Source: an uncultured Pelagibacteraceae bacterium | GTDB taxonomy: Bacteria; Pseudomonadota; Alphaproteobacteria; Pelagibacterales; Pelagibacteraceae | Length of the DNA stretch: 32,590 bases | NCBI GenBank assembly: GCA_902532645.1 | Contig: CACAIU010000008.1 | Span: forward strand, 1 to 32,590 | Direction: 5' to 3' | Shown: piece by piece, positions 7,775 to 16,650 of the stretch | Position numbering within the stretch: the stretch's first letter is position 1 | Layout: the number at the start of each line of letters is the position of its first letter | The notes under the pieces: generated by a model | The model's input: only the letters and a program-made list of their open reading frames with translations | What the model was told of the DNA's origin: nothing | The model's database searches: none | Position numbers and translations under genes: made by a program

Positions 7775-8525
7775 AAAACTCATATTAATTATTTCTATAC
7801 TTTTTTTATCTGCATGTAATCAATTTGATCAAAATAATAAAAACCTAGTTTATATTAGTGATCAAAAGTATAGAAATACTGGATTTGCTTTAATTTATGA
7901 TGATGAATTAAAAAAAGAAAAGAAAATATCTAAAAAAATTGATAATAGATCTCTTTTAATTTTTCATAATAAAATTAAAAAAAATTCATTTGTTAAAATT
8001 ACCAATCCTGTTAATGACAAGTCAATTATAGCAGAAGTAATCTCTAATAATGTTAAATTCCCATCTTTTTACAACTCTGTAATTACGCAACGAATTGCTC
8101 AGGAGTTATCACTTGACCCTAAAGAACCTTATATTGATCTTTTTTTAATATCAAAAAGCTCAACATTTGTTGCTAAAAAAGCAAAGACTTTTGATGAAGA
8201 GAAAAATGTAGCCGAAAAAGCTCCTGTTGACGGAATTACCATAGATAATCTGGGAAAAGAAAAAAATAAAGAAGTCAAAGTAAAAAAACATAAATTTTTA
8301 TATTCAATAAAGATTGCAGATTTTTATTACAGAGACTCAGCAGAAAATATGGTTGATAGAATAAAAGATGAGACAAATATAAAAAAATCTATAATTAAGA
8401 AATTATCTAAAACTAAATATAGGGTATTATTGGGTCCATTTAATGATATAAAAAAACTAGAAAAATCATTTAATGAAATAAAAGTATTAAATTTTGAAAA
8501 TATAGAGATATTAAAAGATGTTTAG
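7764..8525 (+). CDS. rlpA: RlpA-like lipoprotein with SPOR domain
   Basis: A 253-residue lipoprotein: signal peptide with lipobox LSAC (Cys18), a degenerate RlpA-type double-psi beta-barrel (about 35-130), a charged linker (about 135-175), and a C-terminal SPOR domain (about 178-253, YSIKIADF...YRVLLGPFND) that in other proteins binds denuded glycan at the division site. In the barrel, the histidine of the AHkTLP motif appears kept (His68 in FHNKIKKNSFVKITNP), but the DRGP motif that carries the catalytic aspartate of characterised RlpA is replaced by SNNV near 94-97. I infer a septal peptidoglycan-binding protein with doubtful enzymatic activity. It overlaps both neighbours in the wall operon. 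Confidence 0.75.
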   Translation: MNFKKLILIISILFLSACNQFDQNNKNLVYISDQKYRNTGFALIYDDELKKEKKISKKIDNRSLLIFHNKIKKNSFVKITNPVNDKSIIAEVISNNVKFPSFYNSVITQRIAQELSLDPKEPYIDLFLISKSSTFVAKKAKTFDEEKNVAEKAPVDGITIDNLGKEKNKEVKVKKHKFLYSIKIADFYYRDSAENMVDRIKDETNIKKSIIKKLSKTKYRVLLGPFNDIKKLEKSFNEIKVLNFENIEILKDV

Positions 8526-9669
8526 AATATTATTAATTGTAATTTTTTTTAGTTTTTCATTAGTAAATGATACAAAAGCTAATTTTGATGTAAAGGCAAG
8601 AACCGCAATTCTGCAAGATTATTATTCTGGTGAAATTCTCTATGAAAAAGAAGCAGATATTTCAATTTATCCAGCATCTATGACAAAAATTATGACAGCT
8701 ATTATTGCTTTTGATTTAATAAAATCAGGAGATCTTAAATTGGATGAAAAATTCATAATATCGGAGAAAGCATGGAGACTTTCCACGTCCGGTTATTCGT
8801 CAATGTTTATAATGGTAGGTGATGAAGTCTCTGTTGAGGATTTATTAAGAGGTATAATTGTAGCCTCAGGTAATGATGCATGTATTGCGTTAGCTGAAGG
8901 TATTGCAGGTACAGAGGAAGAATTTGCTATTTTAATGACAGCTAAAGCTAAAGAATTAAGTATGGATAATACAAATTTTTCTAATTCATCAGGTATAAAT
9001 GATCCTGATAACTATTCTACAGTTAGAGATATTTTAAAAATGTCACGATATTTAATTAGGGAACATCCTGAGTTTTATAAAATGTTTGCTGAAAAAGAAT
9101 TTACTTGGGACAGAACAGGGGGAGATCCAATTACTCAAGGTAATAGAAATCCTTTACTTTATAAAAATCTAGGAGCTGATGGTATAAAAACTGGTTATTT
9201 AGCTGTAGAAAAATATTCTTTAGCATCCTCAATTGATAGAAATGGTAGAAGATTGATTGCTGTTGGGAGTGGTTTTAATAGTAAAAATGCAAGATCAAAG
9301 GAAAGTATAAAATTACTCACATACGGTTTAACAAATTATGATCTTGTTGAAATAGCTAAAGCCAATAAACCTTTACACAATATTGATGTATGGCTAGGAA
9401 AAGAAAATAGTGTGGAAGCTTATACAGCAGAAGATATTTACAAAACAATTAAAAAAGCAAAAAAAAGACTTTTAAAAGTAACTGTTAAGTATAATGGTCC
9501 CGTTGAAGCACCAATTAAAAAAGATCAAAAATTGGCAACTTTAAGAGTAGTGTATGATCAAGAATTAGTAGGAGAGTATGATTTACTTTCATCGAGAGAA
9601 ATTAAAAAAGTTAATTTTTTAAGTAGACTGATTAAATCAATCAATTATTTAATCTGGGGTGATGTCTAA
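8518..9669 (+). CDS. dacA: D-alanyl-D-alanine carboxypeptidase (PBP5/6 family)
   Basis: Removes the terminal D-Ala from peptidoglycan pentapeptides, limiting cross-linking. The 383-residue product has a signal peptide (about 1-21), followed by the three penicillin-binding motifs: SMTK (Ser54 nucleophile, Lys57), SGN (117-119) and KTG (224-226). The C-terminal PBP5-type beta domain (about 275-365) is present. The last residues (FLSRLIKSINYLIWG) fit the amphipathic membrane-anchoring helix of this family. It overlaps the RlpA-like gene by 8 bases and tmk by 8 bases, so it is translationally coupled to both. Confidence 0.95.
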   Translation: MFRILLIVIFFSFSLVNDTKANFDVKARTAILQDYYSGEILYEKEADISIYPASMTKIMTAIIAFDLIKSGDLKLDEKFIISEKAWRLSTSGYSSMFIMVGDEVSVEDLLRGIIVASGNDACIALAEGIAGTEEEFAILMTAKAKELSMDNTNFSNSSGINDPDNYSTVRDILKMSRYLIREHPEFYKMFAEKEFTWDRTGGDPITQGNRNPLLYKNLGADGIKTGYLAVEKYSLASSIDRNGRRLIAVGSGFNSKNARSKESIKLLTYGLTNYDLVEIAKANKPLHNIDVWLGKENSVEAYTAEDIYKTIKKAKKRLLKVTVKYNGPVEAPIKKDQKLATLRVVYDQELVGEYDLLSSREIKKVNFLSRLIKSINYLIWGDV

Positions 9670-10276
9670 AAAACCAATTGTTGTCTTTGAGGGAATTGAG
9701 GGCAGTGGTAAAAGCCACCACATTAATAAAGTATCCCAATATTTGGATAAAAAAAAAATTAAGTATATTAAGATAAGAGAACCAGGTGGAAGCCTTAACT
9801 CAGAAAAAATAAGAAGATTAATTTTAAACAAAAAATCTACTTTTAATGTAAATACTGATTTACTTTTATACATGGCTGCACGTAGTGAAAATATAAATCT
9901 AATTAAGAAATCTTATAAAAAAAAAATTATTTTAATTGATAGATTTGTTGATTCAACTATTGCATATCAGCATTACGGTATGGGCGTTGATTTAAAAATT
10001 ATAAATATAATAAATAGATTTTTATTAAAAAATATTAAAGTAAACTTTACTTTTCTTAATGTTGTAAATAAAAAAAATCTATTTCAAAGATTAAAAAAAA
10101 GAAAATCTTTAAATAGATATGATCAGTTTGATATAAATTTTTATAATAAAGTTCAGAGAGGTTTTTTAAAAATATCTAAATTGAATAAAAAATCATACAA
10201 AATAATTGATTCAAATTTAGATATAAAAAAAAATGAAGATTTAATTATAAATAAATTCAAAAAATTAATTAAATGA
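9662..10276 (+). CDS. tmk: Thymidylate kinase
   Basis: Phosphorylates dTMP to dTDP in the dTTP pathway. The 204-residue product has the P-loop FEGIEGSGKS (residues 9-18), the EPGG motif (40-43) that binds dTMP, and the DRF motif (93-95). I chose ATG 9662; a GTG one codon upstream (9659) is also open, and the GGGG at 9656-9659 would be too close for either, so initiation probably depends on coupling to dacA. The tmk-holB pair is conserved widely and here overlaps as ATGA. Confidence 0.94.
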   Translation: MSKKPIVVFEGIEGSGKSHHINKVSQYLDKKKIKYIKIREPGGSLNSEKIRRLILNKKSTFNVNTDLLLYMAARSENINLIKKSYKKKIILIDRFVDSTIAYQHYGMGVDLKIINIINRFLLKNIKVNFTFLNVVNKKNLFQRLKKRKSLNRYDQFDINFYNKVQRGFLKISKLNKKSYKIIDSNLDIKKNEDLIINKFKKLIK

Positions 10277-11202
10277 ATTTAAATCCTTCAATTCAAATAA
10301 ATTTATTTGAGCACAAAGAAATTTTTAATCAATTATGTAAATTATCTAAAAAAGATACTTTCCCTAATAAAATTCTTTTGTCTGGTGAAAAAGGTATTGG
10401 AAAATCAACATTAGCATATCATTTAATTAATTTTGTATTGTCAGAAAATGAAGAATATCCTTATGATTATCAAAATAAAAAAATTAATTCTGAAAATAAA
10501 TCATTCAAACTTATACAAAATAAATCTAACCCAAATTTTTACCTAATTGATGTTAAAGAAGATAAGAAAAATATTGATATTAATCAAATTAGGGAATTGA
10601 TAATAAATTTAAACAAATCTTCATTTAATAAAAAAAAAAGATTTGTTTTAATTGATAATATTGAATTATTAAACTTAAATTCAATTAACGCTTTGTTAAA
10701 AATTTTAGAGGAGCCTAATGAAAATATAAATTTTATTTTAATTAATAATAATAAAAGAGTACTGCCAACTCTTAAATCACGATGTTTGAATTTTAAAGTT
10801 TTTTTAACTAAAGATCAGTCTATTAGAATTGTTAATCAATTACTTAACAATGAAATAAATACTATTATTAACAATAATTTATTTGATTATTACATTACTC
10901 CTGGAAAATTATTTAAATTAGTTAGGCTATCTGAGGAATATGACTTAGATCTTGTTAATTTCGATTTAAACACAACTTTAAAAACGATAATTAAAGATAA
11001 AATTTTTAAAAAAGATAAATCAATTATTGAAATCATTTATTCTTTTATTGAACTTTATTTTAGAAAGAATATATCTAGTCAAAATATTAGTTTAATTAAG
11101 TCATACCATTATTTTTTAAAAAAAATTAATAATACTAAAATTTATAATTTAGATGAGGAAACATTGTTTATGGAATTTGAGGATAAAATACTAAATGGAT
11201 AA
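10273..11202 (+). CDS. holB: DNA polymerase III delta-prime subunit
   Basis: AAA+ subunit of the clamp loader. The 309-residue product has Walker A GEKGIGKST (38-46), the Walker B-like FVLIDNIE, the strongly conserved LLKILEEP (about 141-148), and the SRC motif (169-171) that acts as arginine finger toward its neighbour in the clamp loader. The four-cysteine zinc module found in E. coli delta-prime between Walker A and B is missing; only Cys22 and Cys171 occur in the N-terminal half. The C-terminal collar domain is Lys/Asn-rich and diverged. The start overlaps tmk by 4 bases, and the end overlaps metG by 8. Confidence 0.88.
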   Translation: MNLNPSIQINLFEHKEIFNQLCKLSKKDTFPNKILLSGEKGIGKSTLAYHLINFVLSENEEYPYDYQNKKINSENKSFKLIQNKSNPNFYLIDVKEDKKNIDINQIRELIINLNKSSFNKKKRFVLIDNIELLNLNSINALLKILEEPNENINFILINNNKRVLPTLKSRCLNFKVFLTKDQSIRIVNQLLNNEINTIINNNLFDYYITPGKLFKLVRLSEEYDLDLVNFDLNTTLKTIIKDKIFKKDKSIIEIIYSFIELYFRKNISSQNISLIKSYHYFLKKINNTKIYNLDEETLFMEFEDKILNG

Positions 11203-12736
11203 AACCTTTTATATTACTACACCTATATACTACCCATCAGCAAAGCCTCATATGGGTCATGCATACTCAAGTATAGTTGCAGATTTTTTAGCAAGATTTA
11301 AATTAATTGACGATTATCAGGTTCATTTTCTAACAGGTACAGACGAACATGGTTTGAAAATTCAAAGATCTGCTGAAAAAGCAGGGAAGGAGCCACAAAT
11401 ATTTTGTGATCAAATTAGTCAGACATTTAGAGATCTTTCAAATACTTTGAACTTATCAAATACAGATTTTATTAGAACTACAGAAACTAGACATAAAAAT
11501 ACAGTTCAACAACTTTGGAAAGAACTTGAGAAAAATGATGATATATATTTATCAAATTATTCTGGATGGTATTCAGTATCAGATGAAGCCTTTTATAGCG
11601 AAGATGAAATTGAGGAAGTGGATGGAAAAAAAGTTGCTATATCATCAAAATCTATAGTCGAATGGATTGAAGAAGAATCCTATTTTTTTAGACTTTCAAA
11701 GTGGGAAAGACCGTTATTAGATTATTATGAAGCTAATCCAGATTTCATTTCACCACAATCTAGAAAAAATGAAGTTATTAGTTTTGTAAAAAGCGGTCTT
11801 AAAGATCTTTCAGTAAGTCGAAAAAGTTTTTCATGGGGTATTCCAGTACCAAATAATAATAACCATGTGATATATGTTTGGCTCGATGCTTTAACAAATT
11901 ATTTAAGTGCATTAAACTATCCTAATACAAATGATGATTTGTTTAAAAAATTTTGGCCAGCCTCAATACATTTAATTGGCAAAGATATACTCAGATTTCA
12001 TGCTGTTTATTGGCCTGCTTTTTTATTAGCAGCAAAAATTGATTTACCAAAGAGAGTTTACGGCCATGGATGGATATTATCAGGGGAAGAAAAAATGTCC
12101 AAATCTAAAGGTAATATTCTTGATCCACTTGAAATAATTAAAGAGTATGGTCTAGATCCTTTAAGATACTATTTAATTAAAGAAGTTTCATTTGGCAATG
12201 ATGGTAATATATCCCAAGAAAGACTAGAGGATTGTATTAATAGTGATCTAGCTAATAATTATGGAAATTTATGTCAGCGTGTAACTGCTTTTGCAATAAA
12301 AAATTGTGATGGAAAAATTCCATTAGAAGTTAAATTACATGATGAGGATTTATTAATACTAAATAAGTATAAAGATAATTTAGATAATATTAGGTCAAAG
12401 ATTGACAATCAAAATATTAATTTTTATATCGATTATATTATAAATTCACTTTTTGAAGCAAACAAATATTTTAATGATCAGGAGCCATGGAACAAGAAAG
12501 ATGATATAGTTAGATTAAATGCTATTGTTTATACTACATTGGAAATTGTTAGAAAAATAAGTATTTTGTTATATCCAATTATTCCTGAATCCTCCTTAAA
12601 GGCATTAAAGATATTCGATATTGAAGAAAAAGATATAAAATTAGATACATTATCTAATAATGATTATTTAAAAAAAGGAAATAATATAAACAAAATAGAA
12701 ATTCTTTTTAAAAAAATAGAAAAAAACAATGATTGA
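11195..12736 (+). CDS. metG: Methionyl-tRNA synthetase
   Basis: Charges tRNA-Met (initiator and elongator) with methionine. The 513-residue class I synthetase has the HIGH-type motif HMGH (19-22) and KMSKS (300-304, followed by KGN). The connective domain around 120-170 (SGWYSVSDEAFYSEDE...SYFFRLSKW) carries no zinc-knuckle cysteines, which is usual for the alphaproteobacterial form. There is no C-terminal tRNA-binding dimerisation domain, so this is the short form. It overlaps holB and tatD by 8 bases each; the metG-tatD-MBL order is a recurrent alphaproteobacterial arrangement. Confidence 0.97.
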   Translation: MDKTFYITTPIYYPSAKPHMGHAYSSIVADFLARFKLIDDYQVHFLTGTDEHGLKIQRSAEKAGKEPQIFCDQISQTFRDLSNTLNLSNTDFIRTTETRHKNTVQQLWKELEKNDDIYLSNYSGWYSVSDEAFYSEDEIEEVDGKKVAISSKSIVEWIEEESYFFRLSKWERPLLDYYEANPDFISPQSRKNEVISFVKSGLKDLSVSRKSFSWGIPVPNNNNHVIYVWLDALTNYLSALNYPNTNDDLFKKFWPASIHLIGKDILRFHAVYWPAFLLAAKIDLPKRVYGHGWILSGEEKMSKSKGNILDPLEIIKEYGLDPLRYYLIKEVSFGNDGNISQERLEDCINSDLANNYGNLCQRVTAFAIKNCDGKIPLEVKLHDEDLLILNKYKDNLDNIRSKIDNQNINFYIDYIINSLFEANKYFNDQEPWNKKDDIVRLNAIVYTTLEIVRKISILLYPIIPESSLKALKIFDIEEKDIKLDTLSNNDYLKKGNNINKIEILFKKIEKNND

Positions 12737-13490
12737 TTCACACTGCCATTTAGATCATGAACCATTATTAAGTGACTTATCTAACGTAATACAAAGATCA
12801 AAAGAAGTTGGTATAGAAAAATTATTAACTATCTCAACTTCATTTGAAAGTTTTTCTAGAGTAAAAGAATTAGTTAATAAAGATGAGATGATCTATGGTA
12901 CTATTGGCATTCATCCTCACGAAAGCTCAACAAATATTATCACTTCAAAACAGATCATTGAAAGTCTAAATGAAAATTCTAAAATTATTGGAATTGGAGA
13001 AACTGGGTTAGATTTTTATTACAATAATAGCGATAAAGACAAACAGATAGCAAGTTTTAAAGAACATATAAATGCATGCATAAAAACCAATATCCCATTA
13101 ATTGTTCATTCAAGAGATGCAGAAAAAGAGACTTTTGAGATTTTAAATGAATATAAAAATGAAAATCTTAAAATTTTGATGCATTGTTTTACTGGATCAA
13201 AAGAATTCTCACAAAAACTACTAAATTTAAATTCATTCTTTTCAGCAAGCGGTATCATTACTTTTAAAAACTCATTGGATTTGCAAAATACTTTTAAATC
13301 AATTCCAATGGAAAACATCTTAATTGAGACTGATAGTCCTTTTTTAGCACCCGTTCCTAAAAGAGGAAAAAAAAATGAACCATCATTCATTGATTTTACT
13401 GCTGCAAAATTAGCTGAAATTAAAAATTTATCCAAAGAAGATCTTATCAAAAAAACTACAGATAACTTTAATAAACTATTTTTTAATTGA
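12729..13490 (+). CDS. tatD: TatD-family metal-dependent hydrolase (DNase)
   Basis: Amidohydrolase-superfamily TIM-barrel protein; family members act as 3'-5' DNases in repair. The 253-residue product shows the complete metal set: His5 and His7 in DSHCHLD, Glu91 in GIGETGLD, His127 in IVHSRDA, His152 in LMHCFTG, and Asp202 in IETDSPFLAP. The length is typical. It overlaps metG by 8 bases and is followed after 5 bases by the MBL gene. The family is certain; the substrate in this organism is not. Confidence 0.92.
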   Translation: MIDSHCHLDHEPLLSDLSNVIQRSKEVGIEKLLTISTSFESFSRVKELVNKDEMIYGTIGIHPHESSTNIITSKQIIESLNENSKIIGIGETGLDFYYNNSDKDKQIASFKEHINACIKTNIPLIVHSRDAEKETFEILNEYKNENLKILMHCFTGSKEFSQKLLNLNSFFSASGIITFKNSLDLQNTFKSIPMENILIETDSPFLAPVPKRGKKNEPSFIDFTAAKLAEIKNLSKEDLIKKTTDNFNKLFFN

Positions 13491-13495
13491 TATTA

Positions 13496-14266
13496 ATGCA
13501 ATTTATTATTTTAGGCTGTGGTAGTTCAATGGGTGTACCAAGACCAGATGGTTTTTTTGGAAACTGTGATCCTGAAAATAAAAAAAATTATAGAACAAGA
13601 TGTTCAGCTTTAATAAAAACCACAAATGAAAATATCCTCATAGATACATCTCCTGATCTACGTCAACAACTTTTAAGACATAAAATAAAAAAAATTAATA
13701 AAGTGTTATATTCTCATATGCATGGCGATCAAACTCATGGAATAAATGATCTGAGATCTTTTTATATAAACAGCAGAAAACAGCTTAATGTTTACGCTGA
13801 TAGATATACTTCTAAATACCTTAATTCTACATTTTCTTATATTTTTAAAAGTTATTCAAAAGAATATCCTGCAACTCTTAAACTCAATAAACTACCAAAA
13901 AAAATATTTACAAAAAATAATAATAAAAAGATTGGTATTCAATCAATTATGGTTGAACATGGTAAGGTTAAATCAAATTGCTTTATAATTGATAAAAAAT
14001 TAGCGTACATAAGTGATGTAAGTAAAATTTATAACAAAGATCATAAGTATTTTAAAAATCTTAAATATTTAATCATTGATTGCTTGTGGTACAATTTTCA
14101 TCCATCCCACTTTAATTTAGAGACTTCACTTGCTATAATTAAAAAATATAAACCTAAAAAAGCTATTCTTACAAACTTGTCACCAGTATTAGATTATAAG
14201 GTGCTCAAAAAAATGCTTCCTAGAAATATTATTCCAGCACATGATGGATTAACTATAAACTTATAA
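13496..14266 (+). CDS. MBL-fold metal-dependent phosphodiesterase (PhnP-like)
   Basis: Metallo-beta-lactamase-fold hydrolase resembling the phosphoribosyl cyclic-phosphate phosphodiesterase PhnP and the uncharacterised protein usually encoded beside tatD in alphaproteobacteria. The 256-residue product starts MQFIILGCGSSMGVPRP, keeps the NCDPENKKNYRTRCS pattern of the tatD-linked group, and has the metal-binding motif H74-x-H76-x-D78-xx-H81. Further histidines in VEHG and PAHDG complete the site. ATG 13496 is preferred over TTG 13487 because residue 1 then falls directly at the first beta strand. It is the last gene of the long operon and overlaps the convergent peroxidase gene by 6 bases. Exact substrate unknown. 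Confidence 0.82.
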   Translation: MQFIILGCGSSMGVPRPDGFFGNCDPENKKNYRTRCSALIKTTNENILIDTSPDLRQQLLRHKIKKINKVLYSHMHGDQTHGINDLRSFYINSRKQLNVYADRYTSKYLNSTFSYIFKSYSKEYPATLKLNKLPKKIFTKNNNKKIGIQSIMVEHGKVKSNCFIIDKKLAYISDVSKIYNKDHKYFKNLKYLIIDCLWYNFHPSHFNLETSLAIIKKYKPKKAILTNLSPVLDYKVLKKMLPRNIIPAHDGLTINL

Positions 14267-14803
14267 GATATTTTCTATAGCTTTAATTATTTTTTTTGAC
14301 ATTGGTTTTGTAATTGATGCAAAAGTATCTTCTATTTTGCCTTCTTTATTAATTAGAATTTTATGAAAATTCCATTTAGGGACAGCAGATTTTCCATGAT
14401 TTTCTATTGCCCATTTAAAAATTTCATGTGAATTTTTGCCTTTTACCTCTGTAATAGTTGTAAGAGGAAAGTTAATATTAAAATTTACTTCACAAAACTC
14501 TTTTACATCTGCATCATTACTTTTTTCTTGATTAAATGAATTAGATGGAACACCAAGAACAATCAAACCTTTTTCTTTATATAAATCCCACAATTCCTGT
14601 AATTCATCATATTGTTTAGTAAACCCGCAGTAACTTGCTGTATTCACAACTAAAATAACTTTATTTTTGTAATCTTTAAAATTAATTGTTTCACCAGTTA
14701 TACTCTCTATGCTGAAGTCATAAATTTTTTTTTCATAGTTTGCACTAGCTGAAGTTTTAAAAAAAAACATAATTATTGATAACAGAAATATTACTTTTCT
14801 CAT
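14261..14803 (-). CDS. Glutathione peroxidase-family thiol peroxidase, exported
   Basis: Reduces peroxides through a catalytic cysteine. The 180-residue product has a thioredoxin-like GPX fold: NTASYCGFT with peroxidatic Cys59, Gln92 in the SNSFNQEK loop, and WNFHKILI (Trp144, Asn145) completing the tetrad. Cys104 lies where Cys-type GPX proteins often carry a resolving cysteine. A clear signal peptide (about residues 4-22, ...FKTSASA) precedes the domain, so I infer a periplasmic enzyme; many bacterial homologues are cytoplasmic. Its start overlaps the end of nhaA as ATGA, so both are translated from one message. Confidence 0.88.
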   Translation of the reverse strand: MRKVIFLLSIIMFFFKTSASANYEKKIYDFSIESITGETINFKDYKNKVILVVNTASYCGFTKQYDELQELWDLYKEKGLIVLGVPSNSFNQEKSNDADVKEFCEVNFNINFPLTTITEVKGKNSHEIFKWAIENHGKSAVPKWNFHKILINKEGKIEDTFASITKPMSKKIIKAIENIL

Positions 14804-15981
14804 TTACTCGGTTTATTGGGAGTAAGTAATATCAAAAAATAACCAAATAAAGTGGATAACAATGACCCAGTTAATACACCTATTTTTACACCATCCATAT
14901 ATTGCATGTTTTCAACAAAAGCTAAATTTCCAACAAATAAACTCATGGTGAATCCAATCCCAGTAAGTACTCCTACACCATAAAAATTATACCAACTTGT
15001 ATCATTTGGCATTTGAGCCACCTTCAATTTTATAGATACGTAAGAAAATACAAAAACACCTAGTTGTTTACCAAGGAATAATCCTAGCACAATGCCTAAA
15101 GGAACCTTATTCAGTAATGACGCAAATGATAAACCTTCTAGAGATACACCAGCATTTGCAAATGCGAACAAAGGCATTATTCCAAAAGCAACATATGGAC
15201 TAATTGCATGTTCAATTTTTATTAATAAAGAAAAATCTTTTTCTTTTTTTCTATGAGGAATTGTCATAGCTAACAAAACTCCTGCAATAGTAGCATGGAT
15301 CCCTGAGTTATGAGTGAAATCCCAAAGTAAGAGACCGACAACTAAATAAGGTAGAAACTTTTTAATATTAAATTTGTTAATTAATAATAAAACAATAAAA
15401 GCCAACAACATTAGAGTTAAGTACTTAATACTCAAATCTCCAGAGTAGAATAGAGCAATAATTACTATGGCTCCTAAATCGTCAATTATAGCTAATGCAG
15501 TTAAGAATACTTTTAAAGACAAAGGAACTCTTTTACCTAATAAAGATAAAACTCCTAATGAAAAAGCTATATCGGTAGCTGATGGAATTGCCCACCCATT
15601 TAATGTTTCACTATCACCATAATTTATGAAAACATAAAATAATGCAGGAATTAACATTCCTCCTACAGCAGCTATTATTGGTAACAAAGCTTGCTTTATA
15701 TTTGAAAGTTCTCCTTGTAAAAATTCTCTTTTAATTTCTAAAGTTACAAAAAAAAAGAAAATTGCCATTAAGGCATCATTGATCCAATGTAATACTGATA
15801 ATTTTAATCCAAAATTATTTATACCTATAAATAAATATTTGTTTAGAGTGTCAAAATATAAATCTGCTAGTCCCGAATTGCTTATAAATAATGCAATTAT
15901 TGCAGCAAACAGTAATACCAATCCACTTGCTGCTTCTAATTTAAAAAACCATCTAAAAGGCTTAGATATATAATTAATCAT
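14800..15981 (-). CDS. nhaA: Na+/H+ antiporter NhaA
   Basis: Electrogenic sodium/proton antiporter of the inner membrane. The 393-residue product matches the family length and has about 12 hydrophobic segments. The conserved acidic residues are present: Asp137 in SATDIAFSLG and the pair Asp167-Asp168 in AIIDDLGAI, equivalent to the ion-binding aspartates of E. coli NhaA. The C-terminal half shows FANAGV and GVLTGIGFTMSLF. It is the middle gene of a three-gene minus-strand unit with the zinc-ribbon protein upstream (6-base gap) and the peroxidase downstream. Confidence 0.97.
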   Translation of the reverse strand: MINYISKPFRWFFKLEAASGLVLLFAAIIALFISNSGLADLYFDTLNKYLFIGINNFGLKLSVLHWINDALMAIFFFFVTLEIKREFLQGELSNIKQALLPIIAAVGGMLIPALFYVFINYGDSETLNGWAIPSATDIAFSLGVLSLLGKRVPLSLKVFLTALAIIDDLGAIVIIALFYSGDLSIKYLTLMLLAFIVLLLINKFNIKKFLPYLVVGLLLWDFTHNSGIHATIAGVLLAMTIPHRKKEKDFSLLIKIEHAISPYVAFGIMPLFAFANAGVSLEGLSFASLLNKVPLGIVLGLFLGKQLGVFVFSYVSIKLKVAQMPNDTSWYNFYGVGVLTGIGFTMSLFVGNLAFVENMQYMDGVKIGVLTGSLLSTLFGYFLILLTPNKPSK

Positions 15982-15987
15982 AAAAAA

Positions 15988-16473
15988 TTAAATTAGGTCT
16001 ATAATAAATAGTTTTATATCTTGCAATGTTTCAAAAAGGTTAAATAAAACAATTTCTAATCCAGGAAACACATTAATTAGTGGGGTTTTTAGCGTATCTA
16101 GCAAAATAATCAGTGCAACAATTGATATAATAAAAACCATCAAGTAAGAGAAAAATTTAGATCCTTTATTTTCATTTTCCAATTTTTTATCCTTGTTTTG
16201 AATTTCTTTTGAGGTTTTATTTTTTATTTTAGGTTCTATTATTTTTTCTTTCTGTAATTTTTTGCTAAATTCTAGATTTTTGTCATTTGTTTCAATAGCT
16301 GGTTCTATTTTGTTTTCAGAAATATTTTCATTTAATGTTGCTTTACTTTCATTTTTTGGTTTGTAAAACCAAATTTTTTCACATGATCCACATTGCAGCT
16401 CTCGTCCTTCTTGGGGTATTAACGAACTATCAATTTTGAATTGTTTCTTTTCGCATGGGCATGTAATAATCAT
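15988..16473 (-). CDS. MJ0042-type zinc-ribbon membrane protein
   Basis: A 161-residue protein with an N-terminal MJ0042-type zinc ribbon: Cys5 and Cys7 in TCPCEKKQF, and Cys28 and Cys31 in LQCGSCEKIWFYK. A highly charged low-complexity linker (about 40-108, Lys/Glu/Asn) follows, then one membrane segment (about 110-130, YLMVFIISIVALIILL). The first pair is CPC rather than the usual CPxC. This architecture is common in alphaproteobacteria, often of unknown role. The cytosolic ribbon plus membrane anchor suggests a small sensor or scaffold, but nothing in the sequence assigns a function. First gene of the unit with nhaA. Confidence 0.8.
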   Translation of the reverse strand: MIITCPCEKKQFKIDSSLIPQEGRELQCGSCEKIWFYKPKNESKATLNENISENKIEPAIETNDKNLEFSKKLQKEKIIEPKIKNKTSKEIQNKDKKLENENKGSKFFSYLMVFIISIVALIILLDTLKTPLINVFPGLEIVLFNLFETLQDIKLFIIDLI

Positions 16474-16530
16474 GCTTTGTTATATACCAGATTTTAACCA
16501 AATTTCTTTTAATTTTGGCTTCTTTATACA

Positions 16531-16558
16531 TTGAAATTATCAATAACTGCTGTATTAG
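16531..16558 (+). promoter_or_regulatory. Putative promoter of tRNA-Pro and downstream genes
   Basis: TTGAAA (16531-16536) and TATTAG (16553-16558) are 16 bases apart, and the -10 is preceded by TG, an extended -10 feature. Initiation would fall a few bases upstream of the tRNA 5' end at 16568. Confidence 0.45.
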
Positions 16559-16567
16559 TACTCGGAT

Positions 16568-16644
<77 letters not shown>

Positions 16645-16650
16645 TCATTT

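Noticed and set aside
13106..13450. 114-codon minus-strand frame inside tatD
   Set aside because: Entirely opposite a complete TatD protein with all metal ligands; shadow.
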